Part shown: positions 4,981 through 10,845 of the stretch, piece by piece
How positions within the stretch are numbered: position 1 is the stretch's first letter
Layout: every line of letters begins with the position of its first letter
DNA from: JBARRS01 sp049644345
Lineage (GTDB): Bacteria; Actinomycetota; Thermoleophilia; Gaiellales; Gaiellaceae
Direction of reading: 5' to 3'
DNA length: 13,000 nt
Assembly: GCA_049644345.1 (NCBI GenBank)
Contig: JBARRS010000062.1
Span: 1 to 13,000, forward strand
Position numbers and translations under genes: made by a program
The notes under the pieces: model-generated
Told to the model about the DNA's origin: nothing
Seen by the model: the letters and a program-made list of their open reading frames with translations, nothing else
The model's database searches: none

Positions 4981-6480
4981 GTGGCTACGACGGGCGCAAA
5001 GACCTTCCAGAACTACATCGGCGGCGAGTGGGCCGACGCCGCCTCAGGCGAGACCTTCGAGTCGACGAGCCCGGCGACGGGCGAGCGGATCGGCACCTTC
5101 CCGAGATCCGGCGCGGAGGACGTTGACCGCGCCGTCGCGGCCGCGAAGGCCGCGTACGAGGAGTGGCGACTCGTCCCGGCCCCGAAGCGCGGCGAGGTGC
5201 TCTTCCGCTTCGGCCAGCTCCTGATCGAGGAGAAGGACGACCTCGCGGGGCTGATGACCCGCGAGATGGGCAAAGTGCTGCCCGAGGCCGCCGGCGACGT
5301 CCAGGAAGCGATCGACATGAGCTTCTACATGGGCGGCGAGGGTCGGCGACTGTTCGGCCAGACGACTCCCTCCGAGCTCCGCGACAAGTTCAACATGAGC
5401 GTCCGGATGCCGATCGGGGTCGTCGGCGCGATCACGCCGTGGAACTTTCCGATCGCGATCCCGTCGTGGAAGATGCTGCCGGCGCTCGTCTGCGGCAACA
5501 CGGTCGTCTTCAAGCCGGCCACGGACACGCCGGCTCTCGGCGAGCGTTTCGTCGAGCTGCTCGACGAGGCGGGCGTCCCTAAAGGCGTCGTCAACATCGT
5601 CCACGGCGGCGGGGGAGAGGTCGGGCAGCGGCTCGTCGAGCATCCCGACGTGCCCGTGATCACCTTCACCGGCTCGCGTGAGACCGGTGTCGCCGTGACC
5701 CGCGCAGCGGCGGAAGGGCTCAAGCACGTCCACCTCGAGCTCGGTGGCAAGAACGCGATCGTCGTCCTCGACGACGCCGACCTCGAGCTCGCGGTCGAGG
5801 GGATCGTCTGGTCGGCGTTCGGCACGACGGGCCAGCGCTGCACGGCCGCGAGCCGCGTGATCGTCCAGCAGGGCGTCTACGACGAGCTCGCCTCGAAGCT
5901 GGTCTCGGCCACGGAGAAGTTGCGCCTCGGGCCCGGCTGGGAGGAGGAGACCGACGTGGGGCCGCTGATCAACGAGGCCGCGCTCGAGAAGGTGCACTCG
6001 TACACGCAGGTCGGCAAGGACGAGGGCGCCGAGCTCCTGACCGGGGGCGAAGTCGCGAGCGGCGACGGCCTCGGCGACGGCTTCTTCTACAGGCCGACGG
6101 TCTTCGGTCGTGTGGAGCCGGGAATGCGGATCGCGCAGGAGGAGATCTTCGGGCCGACGACGGCGCTGATCCCCGTCCGGGACTTCGACGCGGCGATCAA
6201 GGCCGCGAACGGCGTCAAGTACGGGCTCTCGTCCTCGATCTACACGCGCGACGTCAACAAGGCCTTCCGGGCGATGCGCGACCTGATCACGGGGATCACG
6301 TACGTCAACGCGGGCACGATCGGCGCCGAGGTGCACCTGCCGTTCGGCGGCATGAAGGACACCGGCAACGGCCACCGCGAGGCGGGCCAGGCCGCGTTGG
6401 ACGTCTTCACCGAATGGAAGTCGATCTACGTCGACTACTCGGGCAAGCTCCAGCGGGCCCAGATCGACACGATCGAGTAG
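4981..6480 (+). CDS. NAD(P)+-dependent aldehyde dehydrogenase family protein
   Basis: This 499-residue protein is the full length usual for the aldehyde dehydrogenase superfamily, which oxidises aldehydes to acids through a cysteine thioester. All catalytic elements are present: Asn155 in ITPWNFP, Glu253 in HLELGGKNA and the nucleophile Cys287 in GTTGQRCTAASR. The cofactor-site Lys is in VVFKPA (175-180), and the EIFGP motif lies in QEEIFGPTTALIP. The C-terminal stretch EVHLPFGGMKDTGNGHREAG and the internal TTPSELRDKFNMSVRMP resemble the succinate/aminoadipate-type soluble ALDHs, but I cannot name the substrate. It would be cytoplasmic and tetrameric or dimeric. The gene heads a likely operon with the YqfO-like gene 12 nt downstream and the RNase HI-like gene, which do not reveal a pathway. 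The start is GTG with a TAGAAT hexamer 7 nt upstream. Confidence 0.95.
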   Translation: MATTGAKTFQNYIGGEWADAASGETFESTSPATGERIGTFPRSGAEDVDRAVAAAKAAYEEWRLVPAPKRGEVLFRFGQLLIEEKDDLAGLMTREMGKVLPEAAGDVQEAIDMSFYMGGEGRRLFGQTTPSELRDKFNMSVRMPIGVVGAITPWNFPIAIPSWKMLPALVCGNTVVFKPATDTPALGERFVELLDEAGVPKGVVNIVHGGGGEVGQRLVEHPDVPVITFTGSRETGVAVTRAAAEGLKHVHLELGGKNAIVVLDDADLELAVEGIVWSAFGTTGQRCTAASRVIVQQGVYDELASKLVSATEKLRLGPGWEEETDVGPLINEAALEKVHSYTQVGKDEGAELLTGGEVASGDGLGDGFFYRPTVFGRVEPGMRIAQEEIFGPTTALIPVRDFDAAIKAANGVKYGLSSSIYTRDVNKAFRAMRDLITGITYVNAGTIGAEVHLPFGGMKDTGNGHREAGQAALDVFTEWKSIYVDYSGKLQRAQIDTIE

Positions 6481-6492
6481 CCGCGCCTGGGT

Positions 6493-6813
6493 GTGAATCG
6501 GAAGCTCGTCGTCTTCGTGCCACGCGAGGCGCTCGAGACCGTCCGGTCGGCCCTGTTCGAGGCGGGGGCGGGTCGGATCGGCGACTACGAGCGCTGCTCC
6601 TGGTACACCGCCGGCACCGGAACCTTTTTGGGAGGGGTGGGGACCGATCCCTCCGTGGGCGAAGCCGGGCGCGAGGAACGCGTGGCGGAGCTCCGGCTGG
6701 AGACGGTGTACCCCGTCGAGCGAGAGGCGGAGGTCTTGCAGGCGCTGCGGGAGGCCCACCCGTACGAGGAGCCCGCGTTCGACCTCTATCAGCTCGTCGA
6801 GCCGTCCGAGTGA
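6493..6813 (+). CDS. Stand-alone YqfO/NIF3-insert domain protein (COG3323 type)
   Basis: This 106-residue protein has the ferredoxin-like, PII/CutA1-type fold signature seen as an insert inside the Nif3/YqfO metal proteins. It begins with the strand KLVVFVP and the helix EALETVRSALFEAGAGRIGDYE. The diagnostic C-terminal motif HPYEEPAFDLYQLV lies at about residues 89-102. Here the domain stands alone, as in other small COG3323 proteins, whose function is not established. The family fold suggests trimerisation and binding of a metal or small ligand, but no ligand can be read from the sequence. The GTG start lies 12 nt after the aldehyde dehydrogenase stop. The stop codon overlaps the GTG of the RNase HI-like gene (GTGA at 6810-6813), implying translational coupling. 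Confidence 0.85.
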   Translation: MNRKLVVFVPREALETVRSALFEAGAGRIGDYERCSWYTAGTGTFLGGVGTDPSVGEAGREERVAELRLETVYPVEREAEVLQALREAHPYEEPAFDLYQLVEPSE

Positions 6814-7217
6814 AGGCTCGGCTCTCGACGGACGGCGGCGCGCGCGGCAATCCGGGACCGGCCGCATTTGGCTACGTGCTCGAGACGGAGGACGGCACGG
6901 TCCTCGACGCGCACGGCGAGGCGATCGGCGTCGCGACGAACAACGTCGCCGAATACCGTGGCCTCGTCGCGGGGCTCGCGAAGGCGCTCGAGCTCGGCGT
7001 CCGCGAGCTCGAGGTCGTCTCGGACTCCGAGTTGCTCGTCAAGCAGATGCGCGGCGAGTACAGGGTGAAGAACGAGGCGCTCCGAACGCTCTCGATCGAG
7101 GCGGCGCGCCTCGCGCGGCAGCTCGACCGAGTCTCGTACCGCGCGGTTCGGCGAGAGCACAACGAGCTCGCCGACCAGCTCGTGAACGAGGCCCTGGACG
7201 CTTCTTCGGCTTCCTGA
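6810..7217 (+). CDS. Ribonuclease HI family protein
   Basis: This 135-residue protein carries the four acidic RNase H residues in order: Asp8 in LSTDGGARGNPGPAA, Glu48 in TNNVAEYRGL, Asp72 in VVSDSELLVKQM and Asp122 in REHNELADQLVNEAL. These bind two metal ions and cleave the RNA strand of RNA-DNA hybrids, in primer removal and R-loop clearance. It is a short, catalytically complete version like the RNase HI proteins of actinobacteria and archaea, with no added hybrid-binding domain. The GTG start shares four bases (GTGA) with the stop of the upstream YqfO-like gene. The frame is open further upstream, but the RNase H fold begins just after this GTG. The tRNA-Gly promoter hexamer lies 9 nt after the stop. 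Confidence 0.93.
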   Translation: MKARLSTDGGARGNPGPAAFGYVLETEDGTVLDAHGEAIGVATNNVAEYRGLVAGLAKALELGVRELEVVSDSELLVKQMRGEYRVKNEALRTLSIEAARLARQLDRVSYRAVRREHNELADQLVNEALDASSAS

Positions 7218-7226
7218 AGCCGGGGC

Positions 7227-7232
7227 TATACT
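7227..7232 (+). promoter_or_regulatory. -10 hexamer of tRNA-Gly promoter
   Basis: TATACT lies 8 nt before the tRNA 5' end at 7241, so transcription would start at or within a base or two of the mature tRNA. No clear -35 element is visible. Confidence 0.6.
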
Positions 7233-7240
7233 GGCCGCAC

Positions 7241-7314
7241 GCGGATGTAGCTCAGTTGGCTAGAGCGTCTGCTTGCCATGCAGAAGGTCGTGGGTTCGAA
7301 TCCCATCATCCGCT
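7241..7314 (+). tRNA. tRNA-Gly (GCC anticodon)
   Basis: This is a complete 74-nt cloverleaf. The acceptor GCGGATG pairs with CATCCGC, the D-arm is GCTCAGTTGGCTAGAGC, and the anticodon stem is TCTGC/GCAGA around TTGCCAT (anticodon GCC). The T-arm is GTGGG-TTCGAAT-CCCAT, and the discriminator is T (U), as expected for tRNA-Gly. CCA is not encoded. The discriminator base is also the first base of a (TCC)n repeat. Confidence 0.96.
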
Positions 7315-7348
7315 CCTCCTCCTCCTCCTCCTCCTCCTCCTCCTCCTC
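7314..7348 (+). repeat. (TCC)11 trinucleotide microsatellite at the tRNA-Gly 3' end
   Basis: Eleven perfect TCC units plus a partial TC run without interruption from the tRNA discriminator base to 7348. As RNA this is the 3' trailer of the pre-tRNA and contains tandem CCUCC, the core of the 16S anti-Shine-Dalgarno sequence. Poly-Leu, poly-Pro or poly-Glu reading frames over this stretch are by-products of the repeat. Confidence 0.95.
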
Positions 7349-7377
7349 AGAAAGCCCCCGCAACAGCGGGGTTTTCT
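7349..7377 (+). terminator. Rho-independent terminator of tRNA-Gly
   Basis: CCCCGC (7356-7361) and GCGGGG (7366-7371) form a 6-bp GC stem with the loop AACA. The stem extends through AGAAA (7349-7353) pairing with TTTCT (7373-7377) across a G-T wobble and one bulged C. A T-rich tail (TTTCTTT) follows. It directly abuts the (TCC)n repeat, so the trailer consists of the repeat plus this hairpin. Confidence 0.85.
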
Positions 7378-7670
7378 TTCTTTGAGTGGTGTGCTCGACC
7401 AGCGGGTGTACGGTTTTCAATCAAGATGGGTCAGCAGACGGGTCAGCACCAGAGAACGAAGCAACGGCCGATTCGGCGTTCATACGTTTTGAGCGAGAAT
7501 CGGGTCTAGACAGGTCCAACGGTTCGGGTCAGCAGCGGCCTTATGCGGTCTCGCAGCCGCAAACCGCGCAAGCTGGCACGGTTCGAGTCTAGGACGGCCG
7601 CATCGGAACAACCGGCGGACTCGTCGAGAGACCCAGTCGAGGTCGCGAATCAGCAGGGCCACGTGTTCTT
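7378..7670. other. Intergenic region without a recognisable gene
   Basis: About 290 bp separate the tRNA-Gly terminator from the convergent exonuclease gene. Short reading frames exist on both strands but none has a recognisable motif, good start context or family resemblance. The 9-mer GGGTCAGCA occurs three times, at 7428-7436, 7440-7448 and 7526-7534. No clear intrinsic terminator for the exonuclease operon was found here. Confidence 0.5.
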
Positions 7671-8408
7671 CTACTTGGCCGTCGGGCGCGTGAGCCTGCC
7701 GAACAGGCGGCGTAGGCCATGTTGAGCAGACCATTCTCGCGCCGGATTCCCATATCGCTCGAGGGATCCGAGCGTCTGGGGTTCGAGCGCATCCAGATGG
7801 GACGCGAGAGCGAGGAAGACCTGCCCGGTCGTCAGGGCGTCGCCGTCGGCGTGGTGAGGACGGTGAATCGGCAGGCCCAGGCTGCGGGCGAGCGACGAGA
7901 GATCAGCCGGGTCGGTGACCGACTCGCCGCGACGCTGCCGTAGCTCTGCTGCGAGCCCGGCCGTGTCGATCACAGGATTCCACAGCCGCAGGCCATGGCT
8001 CTGCAATGCGGTGTCGAGAAAGACCTTCTCCACCGAGGCCACGTGGGCGACGAGCGCAGTGCCGGTCAGCGCCTCGAGCAACGCGTCGAGGACGTCCGAC
8101 AGGGTCGGTGCGCCGACCAGGTCGCTCCTTCGCAGCCCGTGGATGCGGATCGCCTCGGCGTCGGGCATTCGCGCAGGCCGGACGAGCTGGTACCGAAGGT
8201 CGCTCAGGCGCAGGCGTCCGCCGGCGATCTGCAAGGCCGCGAACGAGACGATTGAGTCCACGGCCGGATCAAGCCCGGTCAGCTCGAGGTCGATCACGCA
8301 GAAGCGGGCCTCACGCCAGAGCGTCGTCTCCGCAGGCGGCGGTGTCCGCTGGTAGACGGTGACGCTAGGCGAGGCGACGACCCGCGTGGTCACGGCTGGG
8401 TACGCCAC
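7671..8408 (-). CDS. DEDDh-family 3'-5' exonuclease (DnaQ-like)
   Basis: This 245-residue protein shows the DnaQ/epsilon exonuclease motifs in order. ExoI is FCVIDLELTGLDP, with Asp40 and Glu42. IRIHGLRRSDL (87-97) is the usual 'ihGi' element. ExoII is ALVAHVASVEKVFLD, where the expected Asp is Glu127. ExoIII is HHADGDA, with His185 and Asp190. Such enzymes remove nucleotides from DNA or RNA 3' ends using two metals. The start at 8408 is a GTG preceded at 6 nt by GGGGGA and lies inside the end of the upstream CBS/DUF294 gene. A second in-frame GTG at 8393 overlaps that gene's TGA as GTGA and is a real alternative. Reading further upstream in this frame only shadows the neighbour. It probably forms an operon with the DUF294 protein; the substrate is unknown. 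Confidence 0.88.
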   Translation of the reverse strand: MAYPAVTTRVVASPSVTVYQRTPPPAETTLWREARFCVIDLELTGLDPAVDSIVSFAALQIAGGRLRLSDLRYQLVRPARMPDAEAIRIHGLRRSDLVGAPTLSDVLDALLEALTGTALVAHVASVEKVFLDTALQSHGLRLWNPVIDTAGLAAELRQRRGESVTDPADLSSLARSLGLPIHRPHHADGDALTTGQVFLALASHLDALEPQTLGSLERYGNPAREWSAQHGLRRLFGRLTRPTAK

Positions 8409-10234
8409 TTCAGTTCCCCCGCCAGACCCTTCTGCACCGAGGCGACAGCCCGGAAGGCGTCGCGCAGGTAGCGGCGCGTCAGAGGACTGAGCGCCTTCGG
8501 ATCGAGGCGGTCGTCCGGTCGCGCACCGGCTTCGAGCTGCTCGACCTGGTGCTCCAGGCGCAAAGCCGCGAACAGGTCGTAGCCCTCCTCGAGCGTGTGG
8601 GCCGCCTCCTCCGTCAGCGTTCCGGCGGACGCTGCGGCCCGCAGGCGCTCGGCCGTGGACGTGACCGTTGCCCCCGCCGAGAGACCGCCGTAGCGGGCGA
8701 TGCCGACGATCGGCTGAGTCCCACCGAGCTTGATGTCGAAGCTGCCGCGATTCTCGCCGGAGTGCTCGATGACGATGTCCCTGCGGAACCCGGTGGGTGG
8801 CTTGTCGGCGAGCGCGAGCCGTAGAAGCAGGCGCCGGACGGCAGGCCGATCGGGAACGGACCGCAGCTCGGCAAGCGCGCCGAGCGCGTCGTCGGGCCCG
8901 TAGACGATACGACCGTCGAGCACGATCGAGAGCGCCATCAACACGTTTTCCTCGTCCGGATGGTCCAGCCAGCGCTTCACGTTCCGCTGCCAGTCTGGGA
9001 CCGACCGAGCCGAGATCGAACTGGATGCAGTCACCCCGTGGGTGTCGGCCTCCCAGCCCGTAGCGGCCAGCGTGGTGACGACCTCTTCGCCGACTGATTG
9101 CATGTAGGCACTCGGATCGGCGTCTCGCCCGTCCGCCCACACCATCCCCGAATCGATGTCGGAGGACGGAACCCCTTCGCGCCGGCCGTGGCTACCCAGC
9201 GAAAGCCAGGCGAAGTCCACCGGAGGTGGTCCTTTGCTTGCGGTGGCGAGCTCGATCCCGCGGCGAATCAGCGCGTCGACGACGACGGAGATGACCGCGC
9301 TGATCTGGGCCGGTGCCAGGTCGACCTGGTGCAGTCCGATCAGCGTCGGGGTGAGCCGGCCCGCCGCGCGGCGCAGCTGGTCGACATCACGGGCATCGAC
9401 GATCGCACGCCGCAGCACGAACGGGGTTCGGGTCTCGGCGGCCAACAGGTCGATGTCGCTGACGACCCCGAGCACCTCGGCTCGCGCCGAGAGCACCGGC
9501 ACGTGCTGAATCCCGCGGTCGAGCATCGCGAGCAGGACATCGGCGCCGTAGAGGTCCGGGCCGACGGTGAAGGCGGGAGCCGTCATCACCCGGCTCACCG
9601 GAGCGTCGACCGAGACGCCCTCCGCAACGACCCGGGAGCGAAAGTCGCGGTCGGTGACGATCCCGTACTCGCCGTCCCCAAGACGCACGAGCGCCGAGCT
9701 GGCGCCCGTCTCGGCCATGCGGCGCGCGACGTCTCGCACCGCTAGTTCCGGCTCGCAGATCAGGGGCTGCTCGCGGATCAGCGCCGTCACGGGTTGCTGA
9801 GCGAGGTCGAAGCCGCTCACGTCCGCGGCAACGAGCGGTCCGGGCTTGGGACGGGCGAAGAGCGAGCGGGCGAAGTAACTCAGACCCGCAGGACGGGTCA
9901 GAAGCGGGAGCACGTCCTCCGCCGCCAGCACGTAGCAGAGCGAGTCCTCATGAGCGCGCGCCTCGAACCCGGGCGGGGTGCCGGAGAGCATTGAGGGATG
10001 CCCGAACAGCTCGCCCTCGCCCAGCACGTCGAGCACACGCCCGTAATCGACGAGAGCCACAGCTCCCCGGCGCACGATCCGCACGTCGATCGGGGAGGGC
10101 TCGCCCTGTTTGAAGATGGTCATGCCTGCGGGGAAGAACTCCACCTCGACCCGCTCGGACAGCCCTTCGAGCGTCGCGGGATCTAGTTCGCTGAACGGGT
10201 CGTGTTCTTTCAGAAACTCGGCAACGTCGTGCAC
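8390..10234 (-). CDS. cNMP-like/CBS/DUF294 nucleotidyltransferase-like signalling protein
   Basis: This 614-residue protein has four parts. Residues 12-125 form a cyclic-nucleotide-binding-like barrel, with GEGELFGHPSML at 72-83. A CBS pair spans about 150-270 (PLICEPELAVRDVARRM... and GIQHVPVLSARAEVLGVVSD). Residues 340-365 form a GlnD-like nucleotidyltransferase core, LGSHGRREGVPSSDIDSGM, keeping Gly347-Ser348, Arg352-Glu353, Asp359 and Asp361. A C-terminal DUF294_C domain includes SFDIKLGGTQPIVGIARYGG (about 498-517). The layout matches a known family of cytoplasmic sensors that are predicted to bind adenine nucleotides and possibly transfer nucleotidyl groups, with no settled substrate. 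The start is GTG at 10234 with no Shine-Dalgarno sequence; a TAAGCT hexamer lies 15 nt upstream. The DEDDh exonuclease gene overlaps its 3' end. Confidence 0.92.
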   Translation of the reverse strand: MHDVAEFLKEHDPFSELDPATLEGLSERVEVEFFPAGMTIFKQGEPSPIDVRIVRRGAVALVDYGRVLDVLGEGELFGHPSMLSGTPPGFEARAHEDSLCYVLAAEDVLPLLTRPAGLSYFARSLFARPKPGPLVAADVSGFDLAQQPVTALIREQPLICEPELAVRDVARRMAETGASSALVRLGDGEYGIVTDRDFRSRVVAEGVSVDAPVSRVMTAPAFTVGPDLYGADVLLAMLDRGIQHVPVLSARAEVLGVVSDIDLLAAETRTPFVLRRAIVDARDVDQLRRAAGRLTPTLIGLHQVDLAPAQISAVISVVVDALIRRGIELATASKGPPPVDFAWLSLGSHGRREGVPSSDIDSGMVWADGRDADPSAYMQSVGEEVVTTLAATGWEADTHGVTASSSISARSVPDWQRNVKRWLDHPDEENVLMALSIVLDGRIVYGPDDALGALAELRSVPDRPAVRRLLLRLALADKPPTGFRRDIVIEHSGENRGSFDIKLGGTQPIVGIARYGGLSAGATVTSTAERLRAAASAGTLTEEAAHTLEEGYDLFAALRLEHQVEQLEAGARPDDRLDPKALSPLTRRYLRDAFRAVASVQKGLAGELKWRTQP

Positions 10235-10249
10235 GGTTAACCGCTGCCG

Positions 10250-10255
10250 AGCTTA
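10250..10255 (-). promoter_or_regulatory. Possible -10 hexamer of the CBS/DUF294 operon
   Basis: On the minus strand this reads TAAGCT, 15 nt before the GTG at 10234, which would give a leader under 10 nt. TTAACC lies directly against the start codon but is too close to act as a -10. No -35 element is clear. Confidence 0.35.
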
Positions 10256-10419
10256 GTTCAGTACGTGTGCTCGCACTACGTTGCCCCGGTCGAATCGCGC
10301 CTTTCCTCTAGAGCTGCGCGACCGCATCATTGCTTTGAGACAGCACTCGCATCCTGGGGCAAGCCGTCCGCCGCGATGCTCACCTTCCATGATTTGCTCG
10401 AGCCTTTCTCTCTCTAGCC

Positions 10420-10734
10420 TCATGGGAGTCTCGCGTGCTGCCAGGCGCGGTGGCCCCGTGGATTGCGCACTTGAATCCAGCCTCTGGAGACTGCCACGTT
10501 CCACGAGCGGCCCACGCTGTACCTGCTACAGAAGAGAACGGGACCCGTCAGGTGCCCGTCCGGGTCGGTTCCGGAGACGGCGCAGGACAGATCGAGCGTC
10601 GGAATACTGAGGCGGTCACCAGTCCTGACCGTGATGACCCGCTTCGCCGCGTGATGCGACCCGAGCGCCGGTGCCGCGACCGCGGCCGCCCCGAGCGTGA
10701 CTCCGGCGGCCAGCGTGATGAGTGTGCGTTTCAT
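10420..10734 (-). CDS. Small secreted two-cysteine protein, unknown function
   Basis: This 104-residue protein starts with a clear signal peptide, MKRTLITLAAGVTLGAAAVA, with likely cleavage near APALGS. The mature part is about 80 residues and beta-rich, starting with RVITVRTGDRLSIPTLDLSC. It holds two cysteines about 19 residues apart (DLSCAV and LFCSRY), which could form a disulfide outside the cell. The start is well supported: ATG preceded by GAAGG in GGGAAGAAGG at 7 nt spacing. It is the only other gene in the window besides the EF-G-like gene with both ATG and a good Shine-Dalgarno sequence. It stands alone, separated by about 110 nt from the hydrolase gene upstream and 185 nt from the DUF294 gene downstream. 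I do not know its function. Confidence 0.7.
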   Translation of the reverse strand: MKRTLITLAAGVTLGAAAVAAPALGSHHAAKRVITVRTGDRLSIPTLDLSCAVSGTDPDGHLTGPVLFCSRYSVGRSWNVAVSRGWIQVRNPRGHRAWQHARLP

Positions 10735-10845
10735 GCCCCGACCTTCTTCCCTTGCCGACTCAATGTCAAAGGGAGTGCTATCGCTTCTCTAGTCTGAGAC
10801 CCCTGCGCCGCGGCGAAGCGCGCTCCTCGGCAGCGACGCGAGGTT

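Noticed and set aside
5044..6867. 607-aa minus-strand ORF
   Set aside because: It is antisense to a complete aldehyde dehydrogenase with all catalytic residues. Its low-complexity Arg/Asp/Leu composition is typical of the opposite strand of GC-rich genes.
817..7314. Possible integration (att) sites at the two tRNA genes
   Set aside because: I looked for second copies of the tRNA 3' ends and for an integrase gene near either tRNA and saw neither. The microsatellite next to tRNA-Gly is not an att repeat.
7314..7348. CRISPR-like or phase-variation repeat
   Set aside because: The repeat is a plain trinucleotide tract without spacers, and it lies outside any coding region or visible promoter, so neither a CRISPR array nor coding phase variation is supported.
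7226..7509. Three ORFs on both strands with poly-Leu, poly-Pro or poly-Glu runs
   Set aside because: They read through tRNA-Gly, the (TCC)n repeat and the terminator. The homopolymer runs come only from the microsatellite.
8409..9140. N-terminal 244 residues of a 489-aa ORF ending in the exonuclease
   Set aside because: They are Arg/Gly-rich shadow translation of the CBS/DUF294 gene in another frame. The exonuclease motifs begin only after the start at 8408.
10253..10797. Several short ORFs on both strands around the small secreted protein gene
   Set aside because: They have no motifs, no ribosome-binding site and no recognisable family. Only the minus-strand frame with signal peptide and Shine-Dalgarno sequence is supported.
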